Shown: positions 17,980 to 27,229 of the stretch, piece by piece
Numbering within the stretch: position 1 is the stretch's first letter
Layout: the number at the start of each line of letters is the position of its first letter
Assembly (NCBI GenBank): GCA_002973635.1
Contig: CP027224.1
Location: 3,482,501 to 3,546,500 of the forward strand
Direction of reading: 5' to 3'
Source: Lysinibacillus sp. B2A1
GTDB taxonomy: Bacteria; Bacillota; Bacilli; Bacillales_A; Planococcaceae
DNA length: 64,000 nucleotides
The notes under the pieces: model-generated
Database searches by the model: none
Seen by the model: the letters and a program-made list of their open reading frames with translations, nothing else
What the model was told of the DNA's origin: nothing
Program-made: the position numbers and the translations under genes

Positions 17980-19179
17980 ATGACGAAATCAAAAAACTTT
18001 CCGATTATTTGGAGCGTTTTTTCTTTGTTTATACTATCTATGAATCTACGAGCTTCGATAACATCTATCTCGCCAGTATTGAAAAATATTCAAATGGATT
18101 TGCAGATGACGAGTGTTGTAGTCAGTTTACTAACGGCCCTACCCGTGTTTTGTATGGGGATATTTGCACCATTGGCTGGTAAGTTAAGTGAGCGATGGGG
18201 CATTGAATTGACGATTGGGGTATCCGTTTTATTAATTGGTGTATCAACAGCGTTGCGCTTAGTGGCAACCTCTCCTTTGCTTTTATTACTAACAGCTATT
18301 CTCAGTGGGATAGGTATCGCCATTACAGGGCCACTAATCTCTGGTTATATCAAAAAAGAATTTCCTAAATATTCTTCTACCATGATTGGTGTATATTCAG
18401 CTGGGATGGGAATTGGAGCATCTTTAAGCGCAGGTTTAGTCGTGCCCGCCATGCATGCTTTTCATCAATCTTGGAACGCAGCTTTAGCGATATGGTCGGT
18501 ATTCGCACTCATGGGAATCATCGTTTGGATTCCTATTATCAAAAAATCAAAGCAATCTCAAGGATCAATAGAGAAATCGGTCAGTCAAAAAAGCCGATTA
18601 CCATGGGGAAATCGATATGTTTGGCTTCTTATGGTGATGTTTGGTCTTCAATCGGGTGTATATTATTCACTTGCGACCTGGCTCGCTCCAAAAGTACAGG
18701 ACATCGGTTATAGTGATGCCTACGCCGCAACAACGGTAACTATTTTTTCCGTTATGCAAATGATCTGTAGCTTTATTATCCCAATCTTAATTAATAATAG
18801 TGTGAAGAGAAAACCTTGGATTCTACTATGTGCTTTAAGTTCTTCTATTGGTATTTTCATGTTAATCATTGGTGGAGTTTCACCCATTTTCTGTGCTACT
18901 TTAATGGGAATTGGTGCTGGAGGTTTGTTCCCATTGGCTATGATTCTACCCTTAGATGCAACTGCTACACCAAAAGAAGCAAGCGAATGGACGGCCATGA
19001 TTCAATTTGGTGGCTATATAATCAGTGGCATAATTCCGATGCTTGTTGGGGTCATTAAAGATATAACAAACACCTTTGATGTTGCCCTTTTCGCCTTATT
19101 ATTTATTTTAATTGTCATCATGTTGCTAACATCAAAAGTTAAAACAAAAATCGAATCAACTATTCGTATTCTTTCATAG
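17980..19179 (+). CDS. MFS transporter, CynX/NimT type
   Basis: A 399-residue protein with 12 membrane segments. The early motif LSMNLRASITSISPVLKNI and SLLTALPVFCMGIFAPLAG match the CynX/NimT (cyanate/2-nitroimidazole transporter-like) branch of the MFS. ATG 17980 has AAGAGGTG upstream; an earlier start at 17968 would place that site inside the gene. Related to the transporter at 46684-47868. The substrate is not known; cyanate is unlikely to be inferable since no cynS lies nearby. Confidence 0.82.
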   Translation: MTKSKNFPIIWSVFSLFILSMNLRASITSISPVLKNIQMDLQMTSVVVSLLTALPVFCMGIFAPLAGKLSERWGIELTIGVSVLLIGVSTALRLVATSPLLLLLTAILSGIGIAITGPLISGYIKKEFPKYSSTMIGVYSAGMGIGASLSAGLVVPAMHAFHQSWNAALAIWSVFALMGIIVWIPIIKKSKQSQGSIEKSVSQKSRLPWGNRYVWLLMVMFGLQSGVYYSLATWLAPKVQDIGYSDAYAATTVTIFSVMQMICSFIIPILINNSVKRKPWILLCALSSSIGIFMLIIGGVSPIFCATLMGIGAGGLFPLAMILPLDATATPKEASEWTAMIQFGGYIISGIIPMLVGVIKDITNTFDVALFALLFILIVIMLLTSKVKTKIESTIRILS

Positions 19180-19317
19180 CAGGCTTTTGTACAAAAAATA
19201 TGCGAGTATCACTATATTTAAAATGCTCCATCTAAAGAAAGGCGCTGTTCTTTTTTCAGTCGGTGAGTCAAAGACGACACTGTTTCAATTTCAATGGAAA
19301 ATGTTCAACAGAAAGAA

Positions 19318-19355
19318 AAACTCATTTGCAGTGCATCACTACAAATGAGTTTATT
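19318..19355. terminator. Terminator between convergent genes
   Basis: Stem AAACTCATTTG/CAAATGAGTTT. The minus strand has TTTTTC after it, so it best serves the UvrA-like gene, and possibly both. Confidence 0.7.
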
Positions 19356-19361
19356 CTCAAA

Positions 19362-22300
19362 TTAATTATTCTGCTCAAGGTATTGATAAATCGCCATCAT
19401 CTCTTGTTTATTCAGCTCTCGGATACGATTGAAAATAGGAATATCTGCAACAGCCTCAAGATATGAGCCTTCTGTAATAACATCATTTACTGTACCAGTT
19501 AGCCAAGTTTGCACGTCAATGCCATCGACAGTTTCCTTCCGTCCCTCGTCGTCAATGCCACTTGCTTCGCAACTCACACAAGGAACTGATAATTTAAATA
19601 CGCCATCATGAAGATTATCTTCTGAAATGACTTTCTTCCCTTTACAGAATGGGCATGGATGACTTGCTTTTACCTTGTTAATTTGCGTTACGATTTTTTT
19701 GTAGCCAAATGCCTCATAGACATACGTTAGTTTTTTGAATTTTCCATTGGTGAAATATTTATCGATAATGGCTTCTCTAGTTTCGTTAATAGTAGCAAAA
19801 TCACAAATGGTAATTAGATTTTTCTTGCTTATTGCTTCAATGTTGCCTTTAATGCTGTCCCAGAATGGTAGCACGTTTTGCAAGACGATTTCATATCCAA
19901 CAAAGCTTGCCAGCTCTAATTCAAGCAGTTTCAACGATACCTTTGTTTCCCTAGGTAGTAAGGAAACATCGGTTGTAAGAGACATATCTCCCCCAACAAT
20001 TGCTTTGATTTTTTCTAGCTGTGGTAATTCCCCTACTGTTTTTATGACCTCATCAATCGGTTGATGAATAATTTCACGTATATCTGTATCACCGAATCGT
20101 AATTTTTTTGGGTGGTTGAGGACGGAGCCATGACAAATTGGGCAAGGCATCATCTCTCTAGTTTCTTTCATTTGCTCTTTAATGATTGATTTAGAGATCA
20201 CGATATAGCGACCAATGATAAAATTGAAGCCTTCCCATTTTTTTGAGGATTTTGTTGCTTTATCATAAAAAGATTTATCCCAATAACCATATAAAAATGT
20301 ATGCTTTTCATCTTCTGTCATGTCATTATAGCTTTTACTGATATCTTGACCAAGTTCATTTTTTATCTCTGCAAAGAGGAACTCCAGTTTCGAATGTTGA
20401 TAGTATTTTAAGACCTCCATCACATCTGGATGTAGTAACCCATCCCAAAATGGCACGCTTTTATCTTGAATGACAAGGTCAAAATCAAATTTTTCAATTT
20501 CTAAACGGCCAGAACAGCTTGGGCAATGATTTTCTTGGCTAAAGAAATCGAAGCTTCTTGTATCCTTATTCGTAGGGTGTGCAGCGACAATATGATTGAT
20601 AAGGCCACCGATTTCATACAAAAAACTATACTGGCTATACAGATGTCTTTCAAGGTCAATAGCAATGACGGGGGCTATCTTGTTTGATTCATATTCACTG
20701 TAAATAAGACGGGCCATTGAGGATAAGCTTTTTAAGATGCCACCTTTATAAATATTTTCTGCATTTTTAAAATAACTTATAGGATGGTCTTCTAAGTATT
20801 GAATGCCGTTTCTTGATTCGAGCGTTGATGCGATTTGTAATGGGGCTGTGTCCGTTGAATGGTTATCCTGATCAAAATAGTCTTCATGGCTAACCACCTC
20901 AAGATGGGTCACAGGCTCCTGCTGCCTTTTACCAAAATCAACAATAAAATCTGAGCTTTCTAACATATAGGCATTGTGCTCAATCATAATGATGGAGATG
21001 GATTCATCTTGCAGAATGTCTCTGATGCTATCTATAAATTGATTTAAAATGTTTTGTGATAGCCCTTTTGAAGGCTCATCAAAGATAAAGAGTGTATGTG
21101 GATTTCGGGAATTTGCAAACAACTCAGACACTAAATGTACACATTGGAATTCACCAGTTGATAGGGATTGTGTTTTTCTTTCCAGCGTTAAATAGCCAAG
21201 TCCAAGCTTAATGAGCAAGCTTAAACGCTTATGGGCGATATCTTCATTCGGAAGCTCGTCAATAATATCCTCAATTGAACGTTGAAAAATATCCTCAATG
21301 TCCTCACTATATTTTGTCAGTTTCCTTTTAATATCGAGGAAGGTTGCAACAGTGGAGCGGCTAGTAATCGATTGGTTGCGATCTTGTCCCACCATTACTA
21401 GTTTATCCTTTGGATAGCGTTTTACAAAATTCTTTGCGATACATTCATTGACAAGCGTTGATTTCCCACAGCCAGACTCTCCTGTAAAGGTCACCAGTCG
21501 GTTTTGAGGAATCTCTATTTCATCCATTTGAATATTTCGGCAATGTAGATCACGGAATTGATAGAAGGTAGTTGGTATAACCTGATTCCGTTCCCAAAAG
21601 ATTGGTTGTGGTCGAGGGGATTCTTCGACAATTTTCCCACCATATTTTCCACTACCTGGTCCAAAGAATATAGGCTGATCAGCTGTGTCTAACACTGTAT
21701 CCGAATGATCGATAAGCCAAATTTGATTTTTAGAACCTAATTGCTGTATTTGCTCTAAAATTTTTAATAAGGTATTATGATCTAAACCAACGGAGATTTC
21801 ATCGACAATAATCACTGTATTTTCGCTCGTTGCCATAAATTCTGCTAAGTAAAGTCTAGTTAATTCCCCACCTGACAATGTCCCCATAATGCGATTTAAT
21901 GTTAAATAGCCAATATTCATCTGGATAATATTTTGAAGAATATGTTGTTTCTCTTCACTAATATTTAATTCCTTTGACAGAGAATAGATCGTTTCGATAC
22001 TTAAATTGTGGATGTCAGATATACTATATTGGTCATTCCATAAAGTTATTTTATGTTGTTCTACTTCCTGACTATAGCGCTTGCCCCCACATTTTTTACA
22101 TTCTACATTTTTGGTTGTACCTCGCCCTTTACATGCAGGGCACCAGCCCAATGCATTGTTAAAGGAAAAAACCTCAGGAGATAGATGAAATTCATCAGCC
22201 AGTCGATCACGAATCTCCTTAAAAACACCCGTATGCGTGCCAATTGTTGAACGTGGATTTGTGGAGATGGATGATTTTCCTAAAAAAAGAACTAAGGGCA

Positions 22301-22532
22301 TTTCCTCCATTTTGATGGCACTGAAATTTGTTTCCATAATAGTTGAAAATAAATATTGATATTCAGCCTTTGGTAATAAAGAAACAAGACGTTTTTTTGA
22401 TTCCTCCCCAATTGTTTGACAAAATGTAGTTTTTCCAGACCCGGATAAACCTGCAATACCTAGTGATAGATCTTCTGGTAAGACGACATCTAAACGGTTA
22501 ATATTGTTGGCAATTAGTTGATTGATCTTCAT
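19362..22532 (-). CDS. UvrA paralogue with long zinc-motif C-terminal extension
   Basis: A 1056-residue protein with two UvrA-type ATPase modules. The first has Walker A GLSGSGKTT (28-36), TNPRSTIGTHTGVF (91-104), a zinc motif CPAC..CKKC (131-148), LSGGE (219-223) and VDEISVGLD (243-251). The second has GESGCGKST (351-359), the altered signature LSTGE (457-461) and FDEPSKGLS (484-492), and seems to lack its own zinc finger. About 515 residues follow, with CxxC pairs (CPSC, CPIC, CPFC..CVSC) but no further Walker motifs. Canonical UvrA is about 940 residues and ends with the second ATPase. Function unknown; DNA damage surveillance or drug tolerance is possible. Start ATG 22532. Confidence 0.8.
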   Translation of the reverse strand: MKINQLIANNINRLDVVLPEDLSLGIAGLSGSGKTTFCQTIGEESKKRLVSLLPKAEYQYLFSTIMETNFSAIKMEEMPLVLFLGKSSISTNPRSTIGTHTGVFKEIRDRLADEFHLSPEVFSFNNALGWCPACKGRGTTKNVECKKCGGKRYSQEVEQHKITLWNDQYSISDIHNLSIETIYSLSKELNISEEKQHILQNIIQMNIGYLTLNRIMGTLSGGELTRLYLAEFMATSENTVIIVDEISVGLDHNTLLKILEQIQQLGSKNQIWLIDHSDTVLDTADQPIFFGPGSGKYGGKIVEESPRPQPIFWERNQVIPTTFYQFRDLHCRNIQMDEIEIPQNRLVTFTGESGCGKSTLVNECIAKNFVKRYPKDKLVMVGQDRNQSITSRSTVATFLDIKRKLTKYSEDIEDIFQRSIEDIIDELPNEDIAHKRLSLLIKLGLGYLTLERKTQSLSTGEFQCVHLVSELFANSRNPHTLFIFDEPSKGLSQNILNQFIDSIRDILQDESISIIMIEHNAYMLESSDFIVDFGKRQQEPVTHLEVVSHEDYFDQDNHSTDTAPLQIASTLESRNGIQYLEDHPISYFKNAENIYKGGILKSLSSMARLIYSEYESNKIAPVIAIDLERHLYSQYSFLYEIGGLINHIVAAHPTNKDTRSFDFFSQENHCPSCSGRLEIEKFDFDLVIQDKSVPFWDGLLHPDVMEVLKYYQHSKLEFLFAEIKNELGQDISKSYNDMTEDEKHTFLYGYWDKSFYDKATKSSKKWEGFNFIIGRYIVISKSIIKEQMKETREMMPCPICHGSVLNHPKKLRFGDTDIREIIHQPIDEVIKTVGELPQLEKIKAIVGGDMSLTTDVSLLPRETKVSLKLLELELASFVGYEIVLQNVLPFWDSIKGNIEAISKKNLITICDFATINETREAIIDKYFTNGKFKKLTYVYEAFGYKKIVTQINKVKASHPCPFCKGKKVISEDNLHDGVFKLSVPCVSCEASGIDDEGRKETVDGIDVQTWLTGTVNDVITEGSYLEAVADIPIFNRIRELNKQEMMAIYQYLEQNN

Positions 22533-22619
22533 TATGTTATCCTTCCATTTACTAAATTTAGAGGGTGCTTAAGGTTTTTAGGATGCCCCTTTCTTATCTT
22601 AGAAGAGTGCCCTTCAGAA

Positions 22620-22657
22620 AATGAAAGAACACAATTCTTGCTAAGGAATTGCGCTCT
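22620..22657 (-). terminator. Terminator of the ArsR-SRPBCC operon
   Basis: Stem AGAGCGCAATTC with complement AGAACACAATTC-type arm (one wobble), loop of 8, T-rich tail on the minus strand. Confidence 0.65.
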
Positions 22658-22680
22658 CATTCGTCTTAATTTTATTTGAA

Positions 22681-23091
22681 CTAAGCTAATACTTTTTCAA
22701 GCTGTGAACTCATATTTGTCCAAGCGTATTTAGCCCCTTCAATGGCTCCTTGACGAGCTTTTGTTTCTTCACTAAATCCATCTTGATCAAGATGCAGCTG
22801 CGTAGTACCGTCTGATGCTTGTGTTAACGTCCAAGTAACTGTTGTAGTTTCTCCAGCACTTGTCCAAGTGTATGATAATTTATGAGGTTCTTCTATTTCA
22901 AGTACCTCACAATCGACAATACCATTCCACCATTCGTTTGGCTCAGCTCGGAACTGAAATTTATGGCCTACAATTGGTTGAAAATCATTGCTCCAAATCC
23001 ATTTTGCAAGTGTATCCGAATCTGTTAGAGCATGCCAGACTTGCTCGATTGAACTTGTAAATTTAAAATCTAATGATACATCTGGTTTCAT
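22681..23091 (-). CDS. SRPBCC (AHSA1-like) domain protein
   Basis: A 136-residue START/Bet-v1-fold protein (VSLDFKFTSSIEQVWHALTDSDTLAKW, DCEVLEIEEPHKLSYTW, and a C-terminal helix with ATEW-like WTNMSSQLEKVLA). Such proteins bind hydrophobic ligands and are often the second gene after an ArsR regulator. Its ATG overlaps the ArsR stop by four bases, which indicates coupled translation. Ligand unknown. Confidence 0.88.
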   Translation of the reverse strand: MKPDVSLDFKFTSSIEQVWHALTDSDTLAKWIWSNDFQPIVGHKFQFRAEPNEWWNGIVDCEVLEIEEPHKLSYTWTSAGETTTVTWTLTQASDGTTQLHLDQDGFSEETKARQGAIEGAKYAWTNMSSQLEKVLA

Positions 23092-23414
23092 TTATTTTCC
23101 TCCAATAGTAAATGTAATTTTGATATTCTGTCTTTCCAAAAGCCTTCATAAATTGATACCCAATCTTGAATTTCTTTCAACGGAGCTGCATTCAGCCGAT
23201 ATCTCGTTTCTCTTCCTTCTTTTCGAGCAATGACAAGACCAGCCTCTTTTAGGATGGCTAAATGTTTAGATACAGCCGTACGCCCCATTTCAAATTGAGC
23301 CGTTAATTCGTGTAGCGGTAACTCATCTGCATTAGCTAACAAATTTAGCAATTGACGTCTTGTTGGGTCAGCGATGGCTGCATAGACATCACGCTCTTGG
23401 TTAGTATTATTCAA
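23088..23414 (-). CDS. ArsR/SmtB-family repressor
   Basis: About 108 residues with a winged helix (AAIADPTRRQLLNLLA, LTAQFEMGRTAVSKHLAILKEAGLV, ARKEGRETRYRLN). No CxC metal motif is present, so it is probably not a metal sensor; this subfamily pairs with SRPBCC genes. A TTG at 23414 sits at good distance from AAAGGGTGG; GTG codons at 23420 and 23423 are alternatives. Its promoter holds a clear inverted-repeat operator, so it probably represses its own operon. Confidence 0.87.
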   Translation of the reverse strand: MNNTNQERDVYAAIADPTRRQLLNLLANADELPLHELTAQFEMGRTAVSKHLAILKEAGLVIARKEGRETRYRLNAAPLKEIQDWVSIYEGFWKDRISKLHLLLEENK

Positions 23415-23435
23415 AACCACCACCCTTTCTAATAG

Positions 23436-23484
23436 GACACTAAATGGTGTCTTAATTATATGACACCATTTAGTGTCTAGTCAA
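23436..23484 (-). promoter_or_regulatory. Promoter and operator of the ArsR-SRPBCC operon
   Basis: GACACTAAATGGTGTC (23436-23451) and GACACCATTTAGTGTC (23462-23477) are perfect reverse complements 10 bases apart. On the minus strand, -35 TTGACT (23479-23484) and -10 TATAAT (23455-23460), 18 bases apart, enclose one arm. Repressor binding would block the polymerase. Confidence 0.8.
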
Positions 23485-23551
23485 TTTTTATTTTGGGCAA
23501 AATGATATTGATTTTATACCTTTGAAAAACCCTAAATTAATGCTTGAAATG

Positions 23552-23589
23552 CAAAAAAGTACAGAGGTTTAACCCTTTGTACTTTTTTA
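23552..23589. terminator. Rho-independent terminator
   Basis: Stem AAAAAAGTACA/TGTACTTTTTT with a 14-base loop, downstream of the small gene at 23683-23826 on the minus strand. Confidence 0.65.
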
Positions 23590-23682
23590 CATTATCATTT
23601 AAAATGGACCTCCAGCCTTTGGAGCTACAGAAGGGCACTTCACCATGCGTTCATAAGCGATTTTTTTAAGGAAAGGCAAAAT

Positions 23683-23826
23683 TTACTTTCGATAATTTAA
23701 AGGCTGATCGATAGGTTGGGCATTTAAATTGAGCATTCCTTGTTCGCATTCAATATATTTGTAATAGAGTATAAAGTTGAAAGCCATTATAATCAATGTC
23801 TGGAATAATCCTAGAATTGGGCTCAT
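23683..23826 (-). CDS. Small membrane protein, 47 residues
   Basis: An open frame of 47 codons, ATG 23826, with AGAAGGT about 7 bases upstream and a terminator after it. The protein has one hydrophobic stretch (ILGLFQTLIIMAFNFILYY, residues 4-22) followed by a charged, polar tail ending PLNYRK. It starts 27 bases after the end of the Dph6-type gene and could be co-transcribed with it. Not recognised; coding is supported by the ribosome site, the hydrophobic segment and the terminator only. Confidence 0.5.
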   Translation of the reverse strand: MSPILGLFQTLIIMAFNFILYYKYIECEQGMLNLNAQPIDQPLNYRK

Positions 23827-23852
23827 TGATTGACCTTCTTTACGAGTGATTT

Positions 23853-24539
23853 TTATGCAAGTTCCAAAGGTAAAAATGCGTATTCCCCATCTCTAATAAT
23901 GGGACATTTACGAACAGTTATGGGATACTGGAAAAGAGGACCATCAATGACGGTTGTATGGAATTCTCCACCTTCACCGCAAGGATCAATGTTACGAGCT
24001 TCGAGTTCCTTTACATATTCAGGGGTAAGTACTCGTCCTAAATCTTCCTCTATCATGCCTAATGATAAATTGACAGTGACAATAACCGTAACAAATCCTA
24101 AGTGAATAAATTCATCGACAGCTTCTCGATGATTCATCTCCCATAATGGCATGCCGAGCTTTAATCCAACTCTTTTTGTGACCTCGTCATGCCAGCAGCC
24201 TTGTGCAGGAATATCTAAATCACCTGTAACTAATACCTCTGCCCCTTGATTTTTAGCATTTTCTAAAAGACCTAAAAATACACTTTCGTAATCTGCCCAA
24301 CTTGCCGCAGCTGTATAGACGGGTAAACCAATCGAGTCAGCTTGTGCCCGTATAAGCTCAGGTGGCATTCCATGTGATCTAGAACGTTGGCCCTCTTCCT
24401 CGAACATCACGATAAGTCCAATCGCTCTTCCTACTTGTGATGCTTTATAAATTGCTAGGACACTATCCTTTCCTCCACTAAAGGAGGCTATAAATTTGTG
24501 TCCTTTAGCACTATTTTTCCAATCGATTAATTCTACCAT
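23853..24539 (-). CDS. Dph6-type ATP pyrophosphatase
   Basis: A 228-residue PP-loop enzyme. SFSGGKDSVLAIYKA near the N-terminus is the ATP-binding loop; GDLDIPAQGCWHDEV and the C-terminal EARNIDPCGEGGEFHT are typical of the diphthine-ammonia ligase (Dph6/MJ0570) family. Bacteria have no diphthamide on EF-G, so the true substrate is unknown. It probably adenylates a carboxylate and amidates it. Start ATG follows AAAAAGGAG. Confidence 0.85.
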   Translation of the reverse strand: MVELIDWKNSAKGHKFIASFSGGKDSVLAIYKASQVGRAIGLIVMFEEEGQRSRSHGMPPELIRAQADSIGLPVYTAAASWADYESVFLGLLENAKNQGAEVLVTGDLDIPAQGCWHDEVTKRVGLKLGMPLWEMNHREAVDEFIHLGFVTVIVTVNLSLGMIEEDLGRVLTPEYVKELEARNIDPCGEGGEFHTTVIDGPLFQYPITVRKCPIIRDGEYAFLPLELA

Positions 24540-24717
24540 TTATATTTTCTCCTTTTTCTTATTTTTAATCGTCTAAAAATAATTGTGCACTATCATCCAA
24601 AAGCACACTATGTTCAAAGTCGTGCGAATGTAGAGCTAGTAATCTCTGTTGAATTTTATAGGAATATATTCATTGTATAGGTATTGAAGATTCATAGATA
24701 TAGCCTCGATATCCACT

Positions 24718-25563
24718 TTAATTATGGTTATAACCAAACTGAATTGTTTGAAGCTTTTGTTTAAAATTGTTTTCGATCTCAATGGCCTCTAAGGCTGTGA
24801 TATCTTTTGGTAGTACTTTTAAAATTGTATATTGGAATTGTAAATGTGCATTAGCGTTTTGTTGACCTAACTGTTCAAATGCTAGGTTGCCTCCATTGAT
24901 TGTCGAGGCATATTCTGACCAACGTCCGAGCAAGCCATTTTTATTGTAGGAGGAGCCAATATAAATTTTTCCATTAGATCGATCAGTGATGGCGTAAATT
25001 CCATTGATTGCGCTTAATGCGATATGCCAATCTGCATATGGTTGAGGATTATCTATGATTTGTTTCAGCTCTTGAAACGTTAACAGGACGTTTTCATATC
25101 CTGGAAAGTCAAGTTGACTCGTATTGACGAGCTGGGTAATGATTTTATCATTGGTAGCTTTTTGATACCATCGTACAGCTGCCTTGCCCCATTCAATAAA
25201 TAATTTATTTTCATAGGGCTGTAATGGATCATTTGGGATTTCGAACAAAGGATTCATAATTTCACCTTTATAAGGTTCTAGTAAAAATGGTGAGCAATCA
25301 GGGGCTACGAGTGGTGATGTCCCATGTCTTACTTCATACGATGTTAAGTATTTCGCTGTCGTACCTTCATCCGCTGAAAAGACAATGACATGATCATAGG
25401 CAGCATAAAAATCGGGCATTTGTTTTTGTGTATATTCCCGTAGAAAGCCGTCACGATACGCTTTAATAAATCGTTCATGCTTTAAAGAATGGCGAATAAG
25501 TAAAGTTCTATCGACATTATAATTACAGCGGGTTAATAAATCAGATAAATAAAGATGAACCAT
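24718..25563 (-). CDS. GIY-YIG domain protein
   Basis: A 281-residue protein. A GIY-YIG fold begins near residue 185: GIYAITDRSNGKIYIGSS, then GLLGRWSEYASTINGGN (catalytic-type Arg) and a C-terminal ALEAIEIENNFKQKLQT (Glu). The first 180 residues are of unrecognised type and contain HVIVFSADEGT and ELKQIIDNP. Not intron- or phage-associated here. Could be a nuclease of unknown target. Start ATG follows AAAGGAG. Confidence 0.75.
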   Translation of the reverse strand: MVHLYLSDLLTRCNYNVDRTLLIRHSLKHERFIKAYRDGFLREYTQKQMPDFYAAYDHVIVFSADEGTTAKYLTSYEVRHGTSPLVAPDCSPFLLEPYKGEIMNPLFEIPNDPLQPYENKLFIEWGKAAVRWYQKATNDKIITQLVNTSQLDFPGYENVLLTFQELKQIIDNPQPYADWHIALSAINGIYAITDRSNGKIYIGSSYNKNGLLGRWSEYASTINGGNLAFEQLGQQNANAHLQFQYTILKVLPKDITALEAIEIENNFKQKLQTIQFGYNHN

Positions 25564-25722
25564 TTTTAATCTCCTTTTTTAGACGATACTCTTTTTTTGA
25601 TAATACACATTTATCGTACTATATTTTGTGAATATTCATAACCAAAAATTAGCATTATTTGATTTGATGGAGATGAAGTGTATTAGTGTCTGTTGGAAGG
25701 CTATCAATCCAAAGTTATGTAA

Positions 25723-25761
25723 TAAAACACCCTCTTATTCGTTTTTCATAAGAGGGTGTTT
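25723..25761 (-). terminator. Terminator of proS
   Basis: Stem AAACACCCTCTTAT with complement, T-rich tail on the minus strand, 12 bases after the proS stop. Confidence 0.85.
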
Positions 25762-25773
25762 GGGCACAGCCTT

Positions 25774-27210
25774 TTAATATGCTTGAGCAAACCAAACCGT
25801 ATGCTTTGCCTCGTTTCCACAGCAAATACAAGAAGTCTTTGTTGTCGGCGGATTAAATGGAATATTACGAGTCGTATATTTTGTCTCTTCTTTCACTTTT
25901 TCCTCGCATGCATCATTCCCACACCATCCAGCAAGAACCCAGCCTGGAATAGTGCCGTTATCTTTGGCTGTTTTAATGTGCTGTTGTAATTGTAGTAGAG
26001 TGTCAATCGTTGTATGAGCGTTTGCCTCACGGAATTGACGTGCTTTTTCCAATAAACGGGTTTGCATGGTTGTTAATTCTTCCTCAATGGCTGTAATGAC
26101 ATTAGCTAAGTCAATTGTTTGTTTATCTTCTTCATCACGTGCTTTCAATAAAGCTTGATTGTTTTCAAGGTCACGAGGTCCTAGTTCAATACGAACTGGC
26201 ACACCCTTTAGTTCCCATTCATTAAACTTAAAGCCTGGCGATTGGTCTGAATCATCAAGACGTACTCGAATACCTTTCGCTTTTAGAGCAGCAAAAATCT
26301 CATCCAGATGCTCCATAATTTGAGGATTCTTTTTCCAAGGACCAACAGGAATCAATACTACTTGGGTTGGTGCAATTTTAGGTGGTAAAATAAGACCTTG
26401 CTCATCCCCATGCACCATTATGACAGAACCAATTAAACGAGTAGAAGTACCCCAAGACGTTGTGTGTACATATTCATGCTGGTTCGCTTTATTTAAATAC
26501 TTAATATTAAAGGCTTCAGCAAATTTTGTACCTAAATAATGGGATGTACCAGCTTGAACTGCCTTGCCATTTTTCATCATCGCCTCAATTGAATACGTAT
26601 CAATTGCACCTGCAAAACGTTCAGAAGGTGTTTTTTGTCCATCATAGACAGGAATTGCCAAGACTTGCTCCACAACCTCCTTATAAATCTCTAGCATTTG
26701 CATCGTTTCCTTACGAGCATCTTCTTCATCTACGTGAGCCGTATGCCCCTCCTGCCATAAAAATTCAGATGTACGAATAAAAGGAAGTGTTTTCTTTTCC
26801 CAGCGGAAGACATTTGCCCATTGATTAATAAGTACTGGCAGGTCACGGTAGCTTTTGATCCAATTTGAGTAAAGATGGCCAATCATCGTTTCCGATGTTG
26901 GGCGAAGCGCTAAGCGTTCCTCTAATTGCTCTCCAGCAGCCTCTGTCACCCAAGGAAGCTCAGGTGAAAATCCTTCAATATGGTCCTTTTCCTTTTGGAA
27001 AAAAGATTCAGGAATTAACATTGGGAAGTAGGCATTACGATGCCCCGTTTCTTTAAAACGACGGTCCATCTCCTCTTGAATATGCTCCCAAATTTCATAG
27101 CCATCCGGTTTAAAGGCAATACAGCCACGAACAGGTGTATAATCCATTAAATCTGCCTTTTGGATGGTTTCGATATACCATTTCGAAAAATCTTCTAGTT
27201 GTTTTGACAT
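25774..27210 (-). CDS. proS: Prolyl-tRNA synthetase (archaeal/eukaryote-like type)
   Basis: A 478-residue class II synthetase. It has no large inserted editing domain and carries the extra C-terminal zinc-type domain with Cys residues (WCGNDACEEK, CICCGNEAKH), as in the short ProS type. Class II motifs: LRPTSETMI (motif 2 region), FRWEKKTLPFIRTSEFLWQEGHT, and LGPRDLENN with WELKGVPVRIELG. ATG 27210 follows GGAGG; a longer frame overlaps the terminator of the leader. Controlled by a T-box leader immediately upstream, so expression should rise when tRNA-Pro is uncharged. Confidence 0.93.
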   Translation of the reverse strand: MSKQLEDFSKWYIETIQKADLMDYTPVRGCIAFKPDGYEIWEHIQEEMDRRFKETGHRNAYFPMLIPESFFQKEKDHIEGFSPELPWVTEAAGEQLEERLALRPTSETMIGHLYSNWIKSYRDLPVLINQWANVFRWEKKTLPFIRTSEFLWQEGHTAHVDEEDARKETMQMLEIYKEVVEQVLAIPVYDGQKTPSERFAGAIDTYSIEAMMKNGKAVQAGTSHYLGTKFAEAFNIKYLNKANQHEYVHTTSWGTSTRLIGSVIMVHGDEQGLILPPKIAPTQVVLIPVGPWKKNPQIMEHLDEIFAALKAKGIRVRLDDSDQSPGFKFNEWELKGVPVRIELGPRDLENNQALLKARDEEDKQTIDLANVITAIEEELTTMQTRLLEKARQFREANAHTTIDTLLQLQQHIKTAKDNGTIPGWVLAGWCGNDACEEKVKEETKYTTRNIPFNPPTTKTSCICCGNEAKHTVWFAQAY

Positions 27211-27229
27211 ATGTGTTTTCCTCCATTTT

